Shown: positions 1 through 8,766 of the stretch, piece after piece
Layout of the letters: each line of letters starts with the position of its first letter
How positions within the stretch are numbered: the stretch's first letter is position 1
Assembly (NCBI GenBank): GCA_022360315.1
Contig: JAKSDA010000108.1
Span: 41,276 to 105,275, forward strand
Length of the DNA: 64,000 bases
From: Pseudomonadota bacterium
GTDB lineage: Bacteria > Myxococcota_A > Polyangia > Haliangiales > Haliangiaceae
Direction of reading: 5' to 3'
Notes under the pieces: generated by a model
Told to the model about the DNA's origin: nothing
Seen by the model: the letters and a program-made list of their open reading frames with translations, nothing else
Databases searched by the model: none
Made by a program: the position numbers and the translations under genes

Positions 1-1
1 T

Positions 2-670
2 CTCATCCGCGACCGTCTGGCCGCGCTCACACCAGCCATCGGACTGCTCGCCGAGGAGAGCAGTTCTGCGGCTGAAAAGGACGATCAGGCCGAGTTGATC
101 GAGTATCGCTGGGTCGTCGATCCCATCGATGGCACGGTTAACTTTCTCCACGGCCTGCCGATTTTTGCCGTGTCCATCGCGCTGGAAAAACAGGGGGAGC
201 CAATTGCCGGAGCGGTTCATGCACCGGCGCTGGGCTGGCAGTTCTACGGCCACGATAGCGGCGGTGCATTCATGAACGGCGAGCGCATGGCTGTGAGCGC
301 GATCGCATCGCTCGAGCGAGCCATGTTGTCTACCGGGTTTCCCTATGATCGGGCGACCAATCCCGACAACAATTTTGCCGAATGGGAGAACTTTCAGCGC
401 AAGGCCGGCGCCTGCCGGCGGCTCGGAGCTGCCTCGTTGGATCTGTGCATGGTCGCACGCGGCTGGCTCGACGGGTACTGGGAGCGAGGCATCAACGCCT
501 GGGACCTATCGGCCGGGGCTCTAATGGTGCGCGAGGCTGGCGGCCAGGTCACAGCTCTGGACGGAGGTCGGTTTGTCTCGGCAACCGGCGAGGCAGTGGC
601 CTCGAACGGTGCTATTCATAAACAGATCCTGGACGAGCTGATCCCGCTGCGAAAACGCGCGGGTCGGTGA
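2..670 (+). CDS. Inositol monophosphatase family protein, 5' end outside window
   Basis: This is the C-terminal 222 residues of an IMPase-family phosphatase, a Mg-dependent hydrolase of inositol phosphates or related sugar and nucleotide phosphates; the exact substrate cannot be read from sequence. The open frame runs in from the window edge. The Glu-Glu metal site is seen in LAEES, the DPIDGTVNF motif carries the metal-binding Asp residues, and WDLSAGALMVREAGG near the C-terminus is the second family signature (WDxxAG). Spacing between the motifs is normal, so the enzyme should be active. The stop codon abuts a dispersed repeat that leads into the next gene. Related family members act on histidinol phosphate or PAP, which remain possible. 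The family call is very secure. Confidence 0.93.
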   Translation, partial: LIRDRLAALTPAIGLLAEESSSAAEKDDQAELIEYRWVVDPIDGTVNFLHGLPIFAVSIALEKQGEPIAGAVHAPALGWQFYGHDSGGAFMNGERMAVSAIASLERAMLSTGFPYDRATNPDNNFAEWENFQRKAGACRRLGAASLDLCMVARGWLDGYWERGINAWDLSAGALMVREAGGQVTALDGGRFVSATGEAVASNGAIHKQILDELIPLRKRAGR

Positions 671-832
671 GCCGACACACAGCACAAAGCGCCCCCTGGC
701 CTGGAGTCGCCATGTCTCCTTCGTACAGAAAGACGTTGTTCAGTCGATCGAATAGCCGACCGCCCGGCTGCTCCGCTCCGTCAGAACTCCGCTTCGCATT
801 CCTGGCCGGGACGTTTGGCCGATCGAATCCCG
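671..832 (-). repeat. Dispersed structured repeat, copy 1 (supplies start of next gene)
   Basis: This segment, read on the minus strand, matches the repeat at 47306-47470. The best-conserved part is 750-818. The block containing GGCCGGGAC-type, GCATT and GAACTCCG sequence is shared, followed by a GC-rich arm and ATTCGATCG. It starts directly after the upstream stop codon and ends inside the N-terminal part of the M24 peptidase homologue, so it contains that gene's likely start codon. The other half (671-735) is more degenerate than in the 47 kb copy. I infer a mobile or hairpin-type repeat that inserted upstream and was captured as coding sequence. Confidence 0.6.
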
Positions 833-2112
833 GTCTGGTAGTTGCGGCTGCGGTTTTGGTGTTACTCGGTGCGGCACCGGCTTCGGCCCAGCAGCAATTC
901 GATGACCCATCGCAGCAGCAATCGGATGACCCATCGGGTTTCGACCTCGACGCGTTGCAGGGCATCCTGGCCATCCAGCAGCTCGACGGCTGGCTTCTCT
1001 ACGACTACCAGCAGCAAAATCCCATTGCTGGCGAACTGGTCGATCCCAGGGGCAAGCCGGCCAGGCGGTGGTTTTACCTGATACCGGCGCGCGGCAAACC
1101 GGTGGCCTTGGTCCACACGACCGATGTCTCCAGTTTCGAGCACGTTCCCGGGCGCAGAGTTGTATACGAGACTCATGGCCAGTTTGCCAAGGGGCTGGCC
1201 AAAGTGCTCAAGGGTCGAAAGCGCCTGGCCATGGAGTATTCGCCCATGGCGGCGCTGCCGTCTTTATCGCGGGTAGACGCCGGGACAATCGAGCTGGTGC
1301 GCTCCAGCGGTGTCACGGTCCGCTCATCGGCCGAGCTGGTTCAATTCACCAAGGCGTTATGGGGGCCTGAGGGACGGCTGACTCACTATGTCGCCGCGCA
1401 TCATCTGGACGAGCTGCGCAAGAAGGCGCTCGATTTCGTGGCCCGAAGGATCCGAGGCGGCGAGACTGTGACCGAAAGCGATGTGCAGCAGTTGATCGCG
1501 CATGGCTACCAGATACGCGGGCTGGTCGGTCCGCCACCAGTGGTTGCTGCCGGCAAACACACTGCTGACCCCAATCACGAGTCAAGCCAGGACAGTATCA
1601 TCGAGAAAGGCGCTCTGCTTCTCATTGCAATGGCGGTCAAGGTCGATAAGGGCAAACGCGCCATCTATGCCCAGACCACCTGGATGGCCTATGTCGGCGC
1701 CAGTGTGCCCGGCAACTACACCGAGGTATTCGAAGTCGTGACGCGGGCCCGCGATGCGGCGCTCGATCTATTAAGAGATCGGGTTCGTCGTCGCCGTGCC
1801 GTCAAGGGATTCGAGGTCGATCGCCGTGCTCGCACGGTGATCGACAAGGCCGGGCACGCCGACAAGTTCGTGCATCCGACCGGCCATTCGCTCGATACCG
1901 ATGTGCGCGGCGCAGGGGGCAATCTCGACGACTACGAAACCCGCGATACGCGCAATCTCGTGGCCGGCTCGGGTTTCTCGATCGCTCCGGGCATTTATCT
2001 GAAAGCCGAATTCGGCATGCGGGCCGAGATCAATGTCTATCTGGGCAGGACTGGCGTCGAAGTGACCACTTCCAGACAAGAAGCGATTACCGCAATTCTG
2101 GCCGACGAATAG
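712..2112 (+). CDS. M24 (aminopeptidase P-like) homologue, probably catalytically dead, exported
   Basis: The protein has the creatinase/aminopeptidase P fold of the M24 family, which normally uses two metal ions held by Asp, Asp, His, Glu, Glu to cleave Xaa-Pro peptides. I chose ATG 712 because GGAG lies six bases upstream; a GTG at 667 is an alternative. Residues about 42-60 form a hydrophobic signal segment ending ASA-Q, so export is likely. The His site (HPTGHSLD) and the last Glu (RAEINVYL) are present. The first Asp position reads LLLIAMA, the second reads YAQTTW where Asp is expected, and the first Glu reads FSIAPGIYL where FSIEPGIYL is expected. Three of five ligands therefore look lost, which suggests a binding or structural role. 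The N-terminal 40 residues derive from a dispersed repeat. Confidence 0.85.
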   Translation: MSPSYRKTLFSRSNSRPPGCSAPSELRFAFLAGTFGRSNPGLVVAAAVLVLLGAAPASAQQQFDDPSQQQSDDPSGFDLDALQGILAIQQLDGWLLYDYQQQNPIAGELVDPRGKPARRWFYLIPARGKPVALVHTTDVSSFEHVPGRRVVYETHGQFAKGLAKVLKGRKRLAMEYSPMAALPSLSRVDAGTIELVRSSGVTVRSSAELVQFTKALWGPEGRLTHYVAAHHLDELRKKALDFVARRIRGGETVTESDVQQLIAHGYQIRGLVGPPPVVAAGKHTADPNHESSQDSIIEKGALLLIAMAVKVDKGKRAIYAQTTWMAYVGASVPGNYTEVFEVVTRARDAALDLLRDRVRRRRAVKGFEVDRRARTVIDKAGHADKFVHPTGHSLDTDVRGAGGNLDDYETRDTRNLVAGSGFSIAPGIYLKAEFGMRAEINVYLGRTGVEVTTSRQEAITAILADE

Positions 2113-2121
2113 CGGCTGGCC

Positions 2122-3105
2122 TTATCTTCTGCGAGCAACCAGCTCGAAGTGCATTGGATCGCGAAAGCTCGGCCAGTCTCCGCCCCACGCGTAACCGACT
2201 TTTTTGAAGCACAGCACCACGACTTCGCTCAGCCCCCTGGGATATTTTTTCTGCCACGCCTTGGTAAACGGATTGACCTTGCGCTGGTTGGGCTTGGGTG
2301 ACCAGGCGAAGTTTTCACGCGGGTTCATGTCGAGCGCGATTCCATAGGAGTGATAACTGAGCGGTCGGCTCTTGTCGTGCCGCATATGGCGATAGTTGAA
2401 GGTGCCGATCCGGTAGATCTCGTCGATGACACCGAATTGTTCGCACAATTGCAGGGCCAGACGCAGATGAGGCGCGGCCAGCTTGTGCACGCCGTACAGT
2501 TTGCCTTCGCCCTTGTTGAACCGGCCGGGCAAGTCGCGCAGAGAAACCAGACGTTTTTTGATACCGGATTCGCCGAGCGCAAGAGCATCGCCATAGACTT
2601 GCTTCATGATGCGGCGGGTTGGAATCTCGTCCATACCGCGTTTGGGCGTGATGATCGTGCCGTCGCGCAGATCGATATCGTCGATCTCGTAAATGTCTGG
2701 GCCCTCATGCGGCTGCCATGTGGCCCAACCACTGGCCGTCCTGGCTTTGCCCTTGCTTACAGCCGTGGCTCGAGACCTGGCTCCGGATCCCGACTGGGTT
2801 TTGGCTCGGGCTCGGGCTCGGGCTCCGGCCTTATCTTCGTCGAGTCCTTGCTCGGCCACGTAGTCCTTCACGGCTTTTTCTGTTGCGGGGCCGTAGATCC
2901 CGTCGATTTTTCGTTTCGGCATGCCGGCGGCGTGCTGGGCCACAGAGACAATAAGTTTGTCTTTATCGCCCATCGCGATTTTGATCTCGTCGTGCTCCAT
3001 ATCGTACTGGCGCAGCGCAGCGAGAGTCTTGGGCCCCCACAGGCCATCGGCGTCAACTCCGGCGGCGTACTGAGCGGCTTTGAGCACAAACTTGGGAACA
3101 CGCAT
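2122..3105 (-). CDS. Peptidoglycan-binding M15-family peptidase (VanY/endolysin type)
   Basis: This is a 327-residue cell-wall hydrolase. The N-terminal ~90 residues contain two peptidoglycan-binding-like helical repeats ([16 protein letters not shown] and [14 protein letters not shown]). A basic Ala/Arg linker follows, then a C-terminal M15 zinc-peptidase domain. The zinc ligands are visible in [13 protein letters not shown] (His and Asp) and DPMHFEL (His). Such enzymes cut D-Ala-D-Ala or L-Ala-D-Glu bonds in peptidoglycan. No classical signal peptide is seen, so release by lysis or another export route is likely. The start at 3105 is preceded by AGAGAGA. It is convergent with the M24 homologue, with only nine bases between stops. 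An endolysin-like or predatory role is possible but unproven. Confidence 0.85.
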   Translation of the reverse strand: MRVPKFVLKAAQYAAGVDADGLWGPKTLAALRQYDMEHDEIKIAMGDKDKLIVSVAQHAAGMPKRKIDGIYGPATEKAVKDYVAEQGLDEDKAGARARARAKTQSGSGARSRATAVSKGKARTASGWATWQPHEGPDIYEIDDIDLRDGTIITPKRGMDEIPTRRIMKQVYGDALALGESGIKKRLVSLRDLPGRFNKGEGKLYGVHKLAAPHLRLALQLCEQFGVIDEIYRIGTFNYRHMRHDKSRPLSYHSYGIALDMNPRENFAWSPKPNQRKVNPFTKAWQKKYPRGLSEVVVLCFKKVGYAWGGDWPSFRDPMHFELVARRR

Positions 3106-3257
3106 GGGTATCTCTCTTGATCTAAACGGTCATGGAAACAGTGGCCAGCTCGTCGAGCCGCCGGAGAACACCGGAGATTGTGCCGTCGTGGTGACATCGG
3201 GGCCAGTTTTCGCCGGCGACGGGTATTTCTGTCAGTTGACCGCGAGCCCGGACGGGC

Positions 3258-4970
3258 TCAATTGATTCCGTCGCGAAGACGCTGCAGGGCAGCACGGCCT
3301 GCCTCGGTATAGATCTCTTCCCATTGGCGCAAGACCTTGCGGTCGACACTGTATTTCTTGGCCAGTGCCTTGGGCGACTCTTCACCGGCGAGCATCGCAT
3401 GCACTGCTTCTTCCATGGTGTCGAGATCGATTGCGTCAATATCGTTTGCCCCTGCGGCCGGCTCGGCACTCGGCGGTGCAGTCGAGATCTCGGGAGTCGA
3501 TTCCGGCCTGGCCCTGGCAGCACGCTTGCGCCGACGAGCTGCTTTGATGGCGTGCGGATCGATGGACAGGCGTGCCGCCGGGTCGCCGAGCAACACATAG
3601 CCGTCAACATCTTGGTGCAGCATCCAGCGATGACCCAGGCGAGTGTCGTCGTCGGGCGCCTCTTCACCACCTTCGTGGGCTCGAGCCGCGGCGTCGGCAG
3701 CCACGGTGAGCTCGGTCTGCACTTGGGCGCGGGTCTCGAGCAAGCTTCTCAGCGCGATGCCCACCCGGCTGCCCCGGGCCAGATCGCGCAAGCTGCCCTG
3801 AAAGCGACGGTGGCGCTCCTTGCCGCGGAATTTGTCGAGGTCCTGAAAGCTGTAGCTCCAGGCCAGGTCCAGGTGGCCCAGCACAGCCAGCGGCCCGTTG
3901 GGATTGGCCAGTACCGCCTTGGGCAGCGCGGCGATAAACGGCCTTTCGCCTTCGTCGGGCAGCGAGGCCAGAACACTGTCGAGCTGATCGCCAAATTCGC
4001 CGTGTTTTTTGAGCCGGCTGAGCCAGTGGTGATAGGCGCTGTGACCCGGCGTTCCGGCGCCAAAGCAGGCAAAGAAAAACCACATTCCACCCGGCAAAAA
4101 CGGCTGCTCGATCAGGCTGTCGCCGGCAATGTGCTCACCTCGACCCAGGCATAGCGCACCCTGCAAAGCGTGCTGGCGGTCCGACGATGACCAGCCCGAC
4201 CGCGGTGCGCCCATGCCGTGACTGCACGAAAACAGAATGCTCGGCGGTCCCTCGGCCCCTGTCTCGAGCAATCGGTCGCCTGCTTCTTCGGCCTCCCCTT
4301 CGAGCTCGATGATGTCCGAAACCGGAAATGAGCCCTTTTCTCTCAGCTGCCGCGCGTCTTGCACTGTGGGACGCATTAGAAGCTCGCTGCCCAGGGTGGT
4401 TGCCGCGGTCCCATCGACGGCAGTGAAGAATACAGTCCGGGCGAGCTCTTGACCCGGCGTTTTTTTCTCCCAGGCCAGTAGTTTGTCAATGTAGGCCTGA
4501 TAGTGCTCGTCGCGGTCGAAGGCCAGACGGCCGACCAGGCTATTATTGGACATCACCTGTTGAAACTCGAGTGATACTTGATCGGGTTGGCCGAGAATCA
4601 ATAGGTACCAGGGAATATCCTCCTGATATTCGTTGCCGACGAATCTGCGATCTCTCCACGTGATGGTTTTCGATGCATCCATGTCGGGCTTGACCCGATA
4701 GATACTCACGTCGCGTCCGCAATCCTCATTGCGTTTGTCGATGAGCGGCTTGACGAGTTCGAGCAGCCGGTCGCCTTCATCGGTTTTGGGCACAACCACG
4801 CCCCATCCCTGATCGGCCAGTGAGTTCGGGTCGCCTCCCGGGTCGGGAAACTGTACGGCTTTGGCGCTTTCTTTTGCTCCTGTGTGGGAAAGCGAGTCCT
4901 GACTGAGACCGTCTTGCAGAGTTTGGCCTCCTTCGTTGCCAGGGCTCAAAAAAAGCTCGATCGCTGTCAC
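3258..4970 (-). CDS. Caspase/gingipain-like cysteine protease homologue with C-terminal HTH
   Basis: About 570 residues, starting from GTG 4970, which has AAGGAGA seven bases upstream; starts further upstream would overlap the divergent neighbour. The core shows a clan CD pattern: a hydrophobic strand then SCSHGMG (candidate His, near residue 252), and FFFACFGAGTP (candidate Cys, near 301). GHLDLAWSYSF and YVLLGDPAARL follow, as in C25-like proteases. An Ala/Pro/Arg linker leads to a C-terminal ~55-residue helix-turn-helix-like unit (PKALAKKYSVDRKVLRQW) resembling transposase OrfA or sigma-type HTHs. It is transcribed away from two paralogues, sharing a 55-base promoter region. I infer a regulated cytoplasmic protease that contacts DNA or a partner through the HTH. 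Proteolytic activity is not demonstrated by sequence alone. Confidence 0.75.
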   Translation of the reverse strand: MTAIELFLSPGNEGGQTLQDGLSQDSLSHTGAKESAKAVQFPDPGGDPNSLADQGWGVVVPKTDEGDRLLELVKPLIDKRNEDCGRDVSIYRVKPDMDASKTITWRDRRFVGNEYQEDIPWYLLILGQPDQVSLEFQQVMSNNSLVGRLAFDRDEHYQAYIDKLLAWEKKTPGQELARTVFFTAVDGTAATTLGSELLMRPTVQDARQLREKGSFPVSDIIELEGEAEEAGDRLLETGAEGPPSILFSCSHGMGAPRSGWSSSDRQHALQGALCLGRGEHIAGDSLIEQPFLPGGMWFFFACFGAGTPGHSAYHHWLSRLKKHGEFGDQLDSVLASLPDEGERPFIAALPKAVLANPNGPLAVLGHLDLAWSYSFQDLDKFRGKERHRRFQGSLRDLARGSRVGIALRSLLETRAQVQTELTVAADAAARAHEGGEEAPDDDTRLGHRWMLHQDVDGYVLLGDPAARLSIDPHAIKAARRRKRAARARPESTPEISTAPPSAEPAAGANDIDAIDLDTMEEAVHAMLAGEESPKALAKKYSVDRKVLRQWEEIYTEAGRAALQRLRDGIN

Positions 4971-5025
4971 TCGCGCTCTCCTTGCAATAAACTGACGTCG
5001 GCCAGTATGCCACAGGGGATGATCC
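4971..5025. promoter_or_regulatory. Divergent promoter region between protease paralogues
   Basis: Only 55 bases separate the likely GTG start on the minus strand from the ATG start on the plus strand. Both ribosome-binding sites (AAGGAGA for the left gene and AGGGGAT for the right gene) fall inside it. Any two promoters must therefore overlap each other or the coding ends, which favours co-regulation. No clear operator palindrome was seen. Confidence 0.4.
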
Positions 5026-6657
5026 ATGGACCTTTTGTTTGCACACGACAAGGGCGAACCAGTTCTTGAGGAAGGGCTGGACGGCAGCAGCGCTGCCGGC
5101 GAGGCCGATCAGGTGGAAGAGCATGTGGGTCACCTCGCCAATCTGGGTGCGAGTGCCAGAGACCTGCCCAGGCAGAGGTGGGCCGTGGTGGCACCGAAAG
5201 GACCGGAAGGTGATCACCTGGTCGATGCGGCCAGAGCGCTGATCGAGAAGCGTGCTCGAGACCAGGAGGCTCCAGCCTTGACTTTGCGCGTCGCGCCGAA
5301 GATGGACGCTCAGGCGGCCATTGAGTGGAAGCGCAACGTCTATCCCGACCTCTATGGCGACAACGAGGTTAAGCGTCCGCTCTATCTTTGCATTCTGGGC
5401 GATATGGACGGAGTTTCGCTGGCTACCCAGCAAGTCCTGGCCATCGACGGGCTGCCCGGCCGCCTGGTCTGTCCCGACGATGATGGCTATGAAAGCTATG
5501 TCGAGAAGGTGCTGGCCTGGGAGCGCTCTCCCTCCGACCATGAGCAGCCTCGTTCGATTTTCTACACAGTGCACGATGGCACCGCTGCAACCCGTTCGGG
5601 CTACGATAAACTGGTCAAGCCCTGCTACGACCTGTGCCACACTGAGTGGCAAGAAGAGCGCCATCTGTTTCCAGCTGCAAGTATCGAAGATGCCGGCGAT
5701 CGCGACGATCCATATCCGGACGAGTTTCTGGATCTGATCGCGCAGCGACACCCCACCGTGCTGTTCTCCATGAGCCACGGTATGGGCCCCCCGCGTGGCC
5801 GCGATTTCACGCCCGAGCAAGCGCGCGAGCGTCAGGGCGCCATGCATTTCGGCGCAGAAGGAGCACTGCTGCCCCGGGATGTCGCATCAGCCCACTTTTT
5901 GCCCGGCGGTCTGTGGTTTTATTTTGCATGTTTTGGCGCCGGTACGCCGACGACGAGCGACTATCATCACTGGCTCACCATGCTCCATCAAAATGGTATG
6001 GAAGACCTCGGCCCCCTGCAATCGGTACTGCGTGGCCTGTCGCAAAACGGTGGATTCACCTCGGGAATCGCACAGGCAGCTCTGGCCAACCGCAACGGAC
6101 CGCTTGCCATCATGGGCCACGTCGATCTGGCCTGGAGCTACAGTTATGAGGAACTCCAGGTCGGCGAGGGCGGTCGGGTCTCGGGCACCAACCGGGCAAC
6201 CAACTTTCGTGAGATCTTGCGCAAAATGGTCGAACGCGGCAACCGAGTTGGTATGACATTCCTGGAGTTGCAGCGGATTTCATCTACCATCAGCCAGGGA
6301 CTCAACACACACTACGATCGCTGCAAGAGGAGAGGCGTCGATCCGGAAGGTGCAAGCGAGAGCGAGCGGCTAGCGCTCGGCAATCTGTGGATGCTGCATC
6401 AGGATCTCCGTGGTTATGTGCTACTCGGTGATCCGGCGGCCCAGCTGCCGCTGAGAAATAAAGACCAGAGAAATAAAGAACAATCGATGGGGCAAAAAAA
6501 GCGAGCCACAACCAGGGAAAACAAAAAGCAGCGGGGGAAAGGGCGAAGAGAGCTCACCGAGCAGGAAGAGCAGCGGTATGTGAATATCTTGGGCTTCCGC
6601 CCAACACGCAGCCGGCATAATGCTCGGGCGGACGATAACGACGACGACGACGATTGA
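5026..6657 (+). CDS. Caspase/gingipain-like cysteine protease homologue with acidic tail
   Basis: A 543-residue paralogue of the divergent protease at 3258-4970, alignable over most of the core. Candidate catalytic His lies in FSMSHGMGPP (near residue 250) and candidate Cys in FYFACFGAGTP (near 302). GHVDLAWSYSYEEL and YVLLGDPAAQL are also shared. It lacks the HTH unit and instead ends in a very basic stretch (KKRATTRENKKQRGKGRR) followed by a run of aspartates. The ATG at 5026 has AGGGGAT upstream. It is the first of three same-strand genes (gaps of 57 and 3 bases). No signal peptide or membrane segment was found, so it is probably cytoplasmic. The charged tail may be a binding region; that is inference. 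Confidence 0.75.
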   Translation: MDLLFAHDKGEPVLEEGLDGSSAAGEADQVEEHVGHLANLGASARDLPRQRWAVVAPKGPEGDHLVDAARALIEKRARDQEAPALTLRVAPKMDAQAAIEWKRNVYPDLYGDNEVKRPLYLCILGDMDGVSLATQQVLAIDGLPGRLVCPDDDGYESYVEKVLAWERSPSDHEQPRSIFYTVHDGTAATRSGYDKLVKPCYDLCHTEWQEERHLFPAASIEDAGDRDDPYPDEFLDLIAQRHPTVLFSMSHGMGPPRGRDFTPEQARERQGAMHFGAEGALLPRDVASAHFLPGGLWFYFACFGAGTPTTSDYHHWLTMLHQNGMEDLGPLQSVLRGLSQNGGFTSGIAQAALANRNGPLAIMGHVDLAWSYSYEELQVGEGGRVSGTNRATNFREILRKMVERGNRVGMTFLELQRISSTISQGLNTHYDRCKRRGVDPEGASESERLALGNLWMLHQDLRGYVLLGDPAAQLPLRNKDQRNKEQSMGQKKRATTRENKKQRGKGRRELTEQEEQRYVNILGFRPTRSRHNARADDNDDDDD

Positions 6658-6714
6658 GATGGCTGCCCTTGCCCGACAACACCATGGTGACGCAAACGCG
6701 CAGAGAGAAGCGAG

Positions 6715-8763
6715 ATGAGCACCAAAGAAAGTGAAGAACTGGTATTCAACGGAATCGACGGCCAGACTGGCGAGTATCTCCTGCCGCCCATGTCCCAGGC
6801 CGATATCGCCGAAGTGGCAAAGGGCAAGCCGCTGTCCGGGGCAGAGCTCAAAGACCTCAACGCCAAGGCGCGCGTGGCCAGTCAGGCCAACTTTGCCGTG
6901 GCCGAGGGCATCGATGCCAACGACCTGGCTCAGGCCGGCTGGGCCGTGGTGTTTCCCGCCGCCGAGGGTGGCTCGACAGAGGCCAAAAAACAGGCGGCAA
7001 TTCGAGAAGCTCTGTCGCCATTGCTGGACAGACGCCGGGTCCAGGCCAGTCGCAACAACGAACGCTATTATCGAGAGTACGACTATCGTCCCGGCGAATC
7101 AAAACAGAAATTTCTCGCTCGGCTGGGCGCGGCACCCGGCCCGGCCGATCCAAAAAAAGTGCCCTATTATCTGCTTCTGGTCGGCTCGCCCGAAGATATT
7201 CCGTTTCGAGTTCAATACCAGGTCGACATACAATATGCGGTCGGGCGGATTTATTTTGACACCCTGGACGAATACGACACCTATGCCCGGGCGGTGATCG
7301 CCGCCGAGACCCTTCAGGTGGCACGCGTGCGCAAGGCGGTATTTTTGGGGGTAGAAAATCCCAACGACGTGGCAACTCGACTGAGCCATAGATACCTGGT
7401 CAACCCACTAGCCGATTACGCCGAACGCGATCAAGGTGAACGCGGCTGGGCTGTGGACCGCGTGTTGCGCAACCAGGCCAGTGCAGACCGCCTGCGCGGT
7501 CTTTTGCGCGACAATCCGCCGGCATTTCTGTTTACGGCCAGCCACGGTGTCGGCTTTGCCAGCGGCAGTGAAAAACAGCTGCCGTTTCAGGGCGCGCTTC
7601 TGTGTCAGGACTGGGGCGGACCTAAATCTGGCGGTATCTCGCGCGAGCACTACGTCGCAGGCGAAGATATTGCCAGCGACGTCGATCTGCGCGGCATGAT
7701 GGGGTTTCATTTTGCCTGCTACGGAGCCGGTACGCCCAAGTCCGACCAGTTTGCCCGCGGTCGCGGCCAGCGGGGCAATGCCAAGGCGCCCTATGACTTC
7801 TTGTCGCGGCTACCCCAGCGTATGCTCGGCACGGCCGGCGCCATGGCCGCAATCGGCCACGTCGACCGGGCCTGGGGCACATCGTTTTTGTGGGCCGACG
7901 AGCGGGGCAAGGGCAAGAAACAGCTCGCAGTATTCGAGAGTACGGTCAAAAGCCTACTCGAGGGCAATCGAATCGGATATGCCATGGAGCACTTCAATGT
8001 CCGCTATGCCGAACTCGCCTCGGACCTCACCGCAGTGATCGAGGACATCGAGTATAGCGATGAAGAGGTCTCGGATCGCGAGCTGGCCCAGATGTGGATC
8101 CAGAGCAACGATGCTCGCAACTATGCAGTGATCGGCGACCCGGCTGTGCGCTTGGCTCAACCGGGCGACCAGCCCGACCTGGCCGGGGCAAGTGAAACAC
8201 CGCATATGCCTTCCATCGCCATTGCCGGCGCGGGCCAAAACCGGCCGGAAAAGGCATCCGCTGCGCAATCGCCAACAGAGCCGGAAAACAGATCTCACTA
8301 CCAGACCAGTCAGCACAAGGACAAAGACGTGGAAATGCAAGTAGCCCCCGAGAGCGAATCCGACGCGGGAATGGACAGCTACGGAATATTCAGCCGCGAT
8401 AAGGACGGCGATGACCCGGGGCTGCTCGGCCGACTGGCCAACCGGGTATCGGAGACACTGGGCAAAGCCATTGCCGATGCGATGACACTTGAGGTCAGAA
8501 CCTATGTGAGCCGCGATGTCGGCAGTGCGGTTGGCCAGGACAGCGATCTCGCGTCGAGCGACCACACCCAGTTGCGGGCCTACACTCGGTGCAAACTGGA
8601 CGGCGATACCGATGTATGTGTTCCGCTCCAGGGCGATGGCGACCAGGTCGACGAACAGCTGTGGAGTCTGCATACCGAGATGGTCAAGCAAGCCCAGGCT
8701 CACCGCGCGGAAATGATCAAGATGGTGCTTTCCGCGGTCGGAGGAACTCTGCGGAGGAAATAG
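6715..8763 (+). CDS. Caspase/gingipain-like protease homologue fused to a C-terminal partner domain
   Basis: The third paralogue has 682 residues and is more divergent. Candidate His lies in FTASHGVGF (near 277) and candidate Cys in FHFACYGAGTP (near 334). GHVDRAWGTSFLW and YAVIGDPAVRL are conserved. Residues about 490-585 are a low-complexity linker. Residues about 590-682 form a separate domain: LEVRTYVS, then LRAYTRCKLDGDTDVCVP, then a helical end (DEQLWSLHTEMVKQAQAHRAEM). I recall this pattern as a stand-alone protein in other bacteria, but cannot name a family. The ATG has AGAGAGAAGCGAG upstream. It is followed after three bases by the partner gene. A bait or sensor role for the C-terminal domain is inference. 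Confidence 0.75.
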   Translation: MSTKESEELVFNGIDGQTGEYLLPPMSQADIAEVAKGKPLSGAELKDLNAKARVASQANFAVAEGIDANDLAQAGWAVVFPAAEGGSTEAKKQAAIREALSPLLDRRRVQASRNNERYYREYDYRPGESKQKFLARLGAAPGPADPKKVPYYLLLVGSPEDIPFRVQYQVDIQYAVGRIYFDTLDEYDTYARAVIAAETLQVARVRKAVFLGVENPNDVATRLSHRYLVNPLADYAERDQGERGWAVDRVLRNQASADRLRGLLRDNPPAFLFTASHGVGFASGSEKQLPFQGALLCQDWGGPKSGGISREHYVAGEDIASDVDLRGMMGFHFACYGAGTPKSDQFARGRGQRGNAKAPYDFLSRLPQRMLGTAGAMAAIGHVDRAWGTSFLWADERGKGKKQLAVFESTVKSLLEGNRIGYAMEHFNVRYAELASDLTAVIEDIEYSDEEVSDRELAQMWIQSNDARNYAVIGDPAVRLAQPGDQPDLAGASETPHMPSIAIAGAGQNRPEKASAAQSPTEPENRSHYQTSQHKDKDVEMQVAPESESDAGMDSYGIFSRDKDGDDPGLLGRLANRVSETLGKAIADAMTLEVRTYVSRDVGSAVGQDSDLASSDHTQLRAYTRCKLDGDTDVCVPLQGDGDQVDEQLWSLHTEMVKQAQAHRAEMIKMVLSAVGGTLRRK

Positions 8764-8766
8764 CCC

